From positions 1 to 37,008 of the forward strand of contig CAMAXD010000014.1 of the NCBI GenBank assembly GCA_945861975.1: 37,008 bases of DNA. Direction: 5' to 3'. This DNA comes from Candidatus Kuenenia stuttgartensis (GTDB taxonomy: Bacteria > Planctomycetota > Planctomycetia > Planctomycetales > Planctomycetaceae). This document shows, piece by piece, positions 35,091-37,008 of the stretch (position 1 is its first letter; each line of letters starts with the position of its first letter). The translations under genes and the position numbers were made by a program. The notes under the pieces were generated by a model. The model worked only from the letters and a program-made list of their open reading frames with translations, made no database searches and was not told where the DNA came from.

Positions 35091-35510
35091 TTACGCCTGA
35101 TCCGGCACAATCTCAAAAGCGTTGATGACGTCCGCTGGTACTCGACAGGGCTGCAGCGTTGCGAACTTGACGAACGCCCAGTTAGTATGGGCCAGAGCCA
35201 ATTGTTTTCCATCGTTGGTCCGGTGGATCTCATAACGGCGCATCGAGGTGACTCGTTTCATGTCCGCGACCCATGTGCGAACCACGATTTTATCATCAAG
35301 GAATGCCGGAACCCGGTATTCAATGTAATGAGATCTCACAACCCAGCCCTGCCCAAGTTCATGATAGGCCCTGGCCGACCAGCCTTGTGCTGACGAATGA
35401 GCGATCGCCGCGTGCTGAAGCCAGCGAAGATACTCGATGTTGTTCACGTGGCCGACACCGTCAATCTCCTCGGGAGTGACCTGATGATGATATTCGAATA
35501 CGGCTGGCAT
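35091..35510 (-). CDS. Hot-dog acyl-CoA thioesterase (YbgC/4HBT-like)
   Basis: A single hot-dog domain of 139 residues, the normal size. The start FEYHHQVTPEEIDGVGHVNN, followed by IEYLRWLQHAA, carries the conserved Asp17 and His-Val-Asn-Asn segment of the 4HBT/YbgC group before the long central helix. VRSHYIEYRVPAFLDDKIVV and RYEIHRTNDGKQLALAHTNW are the usual central and later strands. It should cleave acyl-CoA or acyl-ACP thioesters as a tetramer in the cytoplasm. The ATG at 35510 is the only good start. It is transcribed leftward, alone or with the DUF2752 gene 240 bases downstream. The chain-length preference is not readable. Confidence 0.88.
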   Translation of the reverse strand: MPAVFEYHHQVTPEEIDGVGHVNNIEYLRWLQHAAIAHSSAQGWSARAYHELGQGWVVRSHYIEYRVPAFLDDKIVVRTWVADMKRVTSMRRYEIHRTNDGKQLALAHTNWAFVKFATLQPCRVPADVINAFEIVPDQA

Positions 35511-35979
35511 GATTCACGGTTCAGAAAAAGAGAAGGCAGGAGCCAAAAAGAACGCAGTTCGTTTCATTGAGTCGTGGAAAAGGATACCAGAGAACTCGGT
35601 TTTGAGCAGCCTTCGGTTCTTAGCGTCGATTCATCAGGCGACGCGTTACGGTTGCCAATTCTCGTCCGCCCGGTTTTTGTTGATGTCGACCGCAATCAAC
35701 ATGGGAAGCGATTTGAGTCTTTCCTATACTTTGATGGAAATTTGACCCGAAGCCGCAGCCCGCGAAAAGGAACGAAATCCTCACTGGCGCTTCTGGTTTG
35801 CATCGGCGTTCCCCCAAAAACAAGACCAAAAACCAGACTCGGCACAACCAACAACCTGCTAACAAACATCTGCTGATCAGAGCCTGGCGATGTCCAGTTA
35901 GCATCCCACACAATTCAGCGGCGACCGCCTGCAGTTTCCGCAGGAGAGCAATGCCGCTCATTCAAAGGAGCATTTTTTC
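35511..35979. other. Spacer between thioesterase and ispD with a doubtful small leftward ORF
   Basis: About 470 bases. Leftward from an ATG at 35869 to 35696 a 57-codon frame begins MFVSRLLVVPSLVFGLVFGG, which looks like a signal peptide, but there is no good ribosome site and the rest is basic and unrecognised. I leave it as a possibility only. Nothing else is visible. Confidence 0.25.
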
Positions 35980-36720
35980 ATGGCTCGGTTTGCTGTCGTT
36001 TTGCCTGCTGCCGGCAAGAGTACTCGGATGTCGGGCTTTCAGCGCAAGAAGCCGTTCGTGGAATTGAAAGGTCGGCCGGTGTGGGTGCGTACGGCCGAAC
36101 ACTTTCAGGGCCGACTGGATGTTTGCCAGACAATTCTCGTCGTGTCCCCGGATGATATGGAGTGGTTTCGGGAGACGTTTAAACCAAACCTCGCATTCAT
36201 GGATATCAAGGTTGTTGCGGGGGGCGCTTCGCGAGCAGAAAGCGTCCGGAATGGAATCAGTGCCATTACAGAGCCAGCCGATTTCATTGCCGTTCATGAT
36301 GCCGCGAGACCCTTGCTGACGGCCACGTGGATCGATCAGATATTTGCGGCCGCGCAGATTCATCAGGCGGCGATTCCTGGATTGCGTATCAGCAGCACCG
36401 TAAAAAAAATCACAGCAGATGGCATGATCGAGTCGACTGTCGATCGCACAAATCTGGTGCAGGCTCAGACGCCGCAAGTCTTCGAACGCAGCCTGCTGGA
36501 GAAGGCTTTCGCGGCGTGTCGCAACCTGTCATCCGTCACAGATGAGGCGTCATTAGTGGAACAAATGAATCATCCGGTTCATGTCATCGACGGATGGGAT
36601 ATGAACATCAAGATCACGACACATGATGACTTTCGGATGGCAGAGCTGTATCTGAATGCTCTCCCCAAATCCGGTGGAATCGCAGCGTTGCATCCGTTTG
36701 CAGATGATCTGTTTCGGTAG
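35980..36720 (+). CDS. ispD: 2-C-methyl-D-erythritol 4-phosphate cytidylyltransferase
   Basis: An enzyme of 246 residues in the non-mevalonate isoprenoid pathway: it joins CTP and methylerythritol phosphate to give CDP-methylerythritol plus diphosphate. The CTP loop is VVLPAAGKSTRMSG (6-19), followed by KKPFVELKGRPV. Later motifs are VVAGGASRAESVRNG (the Arg-Ser signature), FIAVHDAARPLL, a TNLVQAQTPQVF segment with the substrate-side block, and MNIKITTHDDF near the end. All are usual in IspD. An AAAGGAG lies 9 bases before the ATG at 35980. The usual partner ispF is not visible downstream. It is not linked to the polysaccharide locus, though it supplies isoprenoid for undecaprenyl carriers. 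Confidence 0.93.
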   Translation: MARFAVVLPAAGKSTRMSGFQRKKPFVELKGRPVWVRTAEHFQGRLDVCQTILVVSPDDMEWFRETFKPNLAFMDIKVVAGGASRAESVRNGISAITEPADFIAVHDAARPLLTATWIDQIFAAAQIHQAAIPGLRISSTVKKITADGMIESTVDRTNLVQAQTPQVFERSLLEKAFAACRNLSSVTDEASLVEQMNHPVHVIDGWDMNIKITTHDDFRMAELYLNALPKSGGIAALHPFADDLFR

Positions 36721-36792
36721 TCTCTGATGCTGTGCAGTTGGTCACGCGTGCAGTTCCGTTGGATGGTGAAGTTCAGCGGTTCATGGCGCTGC

Positions 36793-36852
36793 GAAGTCGC
36801 AGGATGCCAGAAGTCACAGGATGCCAGAAGTCACAGGATGCCAGAAGTCGCG
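36793..36852. repeat. Three and a half tandem copies of a 17-bp unit downstream of ispD
   Basis: Units of the form GAAGTCRCAGGATGCCA start at 36793, 36810 and 36827, with a partial copy from 36844. Copies 2 and 3 are identical and copy 1 differs by G for A at one site. They lie between converging genes, outside any supported coding sequence. Confidence 0.9.
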
Positions 36853-36936
36853 GACACGCCAGGCGCGCCCTTCTGGAGTCAACGCTCCGCTGAATTTGAC
36901 GGAAATCTGCGACGCAGGTCTGAACGTGAGCGTTTG

Positions 36937-37008
36937 TCAGCGTTTGACGGGAACCAGCATCAGTCCCAACCCCATCCACGTTGACAGGATCAGCAGAGTG
37001 ACAGTGCT
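36937..37008 (-). CDS. C-terminal end of a leftward membrane protein (partial, cut by the window edge)
   Basis: Read leftward from the right edge, 23 codons encode a hydrophobic segment (LLILSTWMGLGLMLV) with a short PVKR tail and a TGA at 36939-36937. The pattern is that of a last membrane helix with a positively charged end. It converges on ispD, and the 216 bases between hold the tandem repeats. Too little is present to name a family. Confidence 0.45.
   Translation of the reverse strand, partial: STVTLLILSTWMGLGLMLVPVKR

Noticed and set aside
1-37008. CRISPR array, tRNA, rRNA or prophage genes
   Set aside because: The only tandem repeats have 17- and 21-bp units without spacers. No tRNA cloverleaf, rRNA-like segment, integrase or phage structural gene was recognised by eye.

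Overview
The window looks like a chromosomal segment of a planctomycete, probably in the Planctomycetia. Pointers are a Cys-type sulfatase, a Tat-exported DUF1501 protein, a BatA/VWA protein, a DUF2752 protein, TerB- and DUF115-like proteins, planctomycete-style lipoproteins, long spacers and moderate G+C. The lineage is inferred from gene content alone. I saw no rRNA, tRNA or CRISPR.

Left edge (1-330): debris resembling IS66 transposase genes, carrying four 17-bp tandem repeats.

Positions 502-22581: a Wzx/Wzy-type exopolysaccharide locus. Thirteen leftward genes encode, in transcription order, an initiating sugar-phosphate transferase (WbaP type), a flippase, a GT2 glycosyltransferase, a CMP-sugar synthetase-like cytidylyltransferase, a D-2-hydroxyacid dehydrogenase, an FkbM methyltransferase, a first O-antigen ligase/polymerase-like protein, a DUF115 protein, a pyruvyl transferase, an MBOAT acyltransferase, an SGNH esterase-like partner, a GT4 glycosyltransferase and a second polymerase/ligase-like protein. 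A spacer with a perfect 25-bp dyad separates this array from a rightward pair: a planctomycete-type lipoprotein and the Wza-like export lipoprotein. A leftward Wzc-like tyrosine kinase converges on that pair, with a hairpin for each strand between them. Together they can start a lipid-linked repeat unit, build it, decorate it with acetyl, pyruvyl and perhaps methyl groups, flip it, polymerise it and export it. The product cannot be named from sequence.

Positions 23218-27289: a zinc-type glucose dehydrogenase with a palindrome in its candidate promoter, a frameshifted and truncated IS1380-type transposase, an SDR oxidoreductase and a TerB-like protein.

Positions 27439-37008: a sulfatase and a VWA protein (leftward), a divergent DUF1501 protein, two tandem related lipoproteins, a DUF2752 membrane protein, a hot-dog thioesterase, ispD (rightward), a second 17-bp tandem repeat, and the last 23 codons of a leftward membrane protein cut by the window edge.

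No complete unknown defence or mobile system is evident. The best leads are the unusual sugar-activation pair (11386-13080), the lipoprotein beside the Wza gene (17816-18577), the dyad at 17415-17439 and the lipoprotein pair at 32877-34348.
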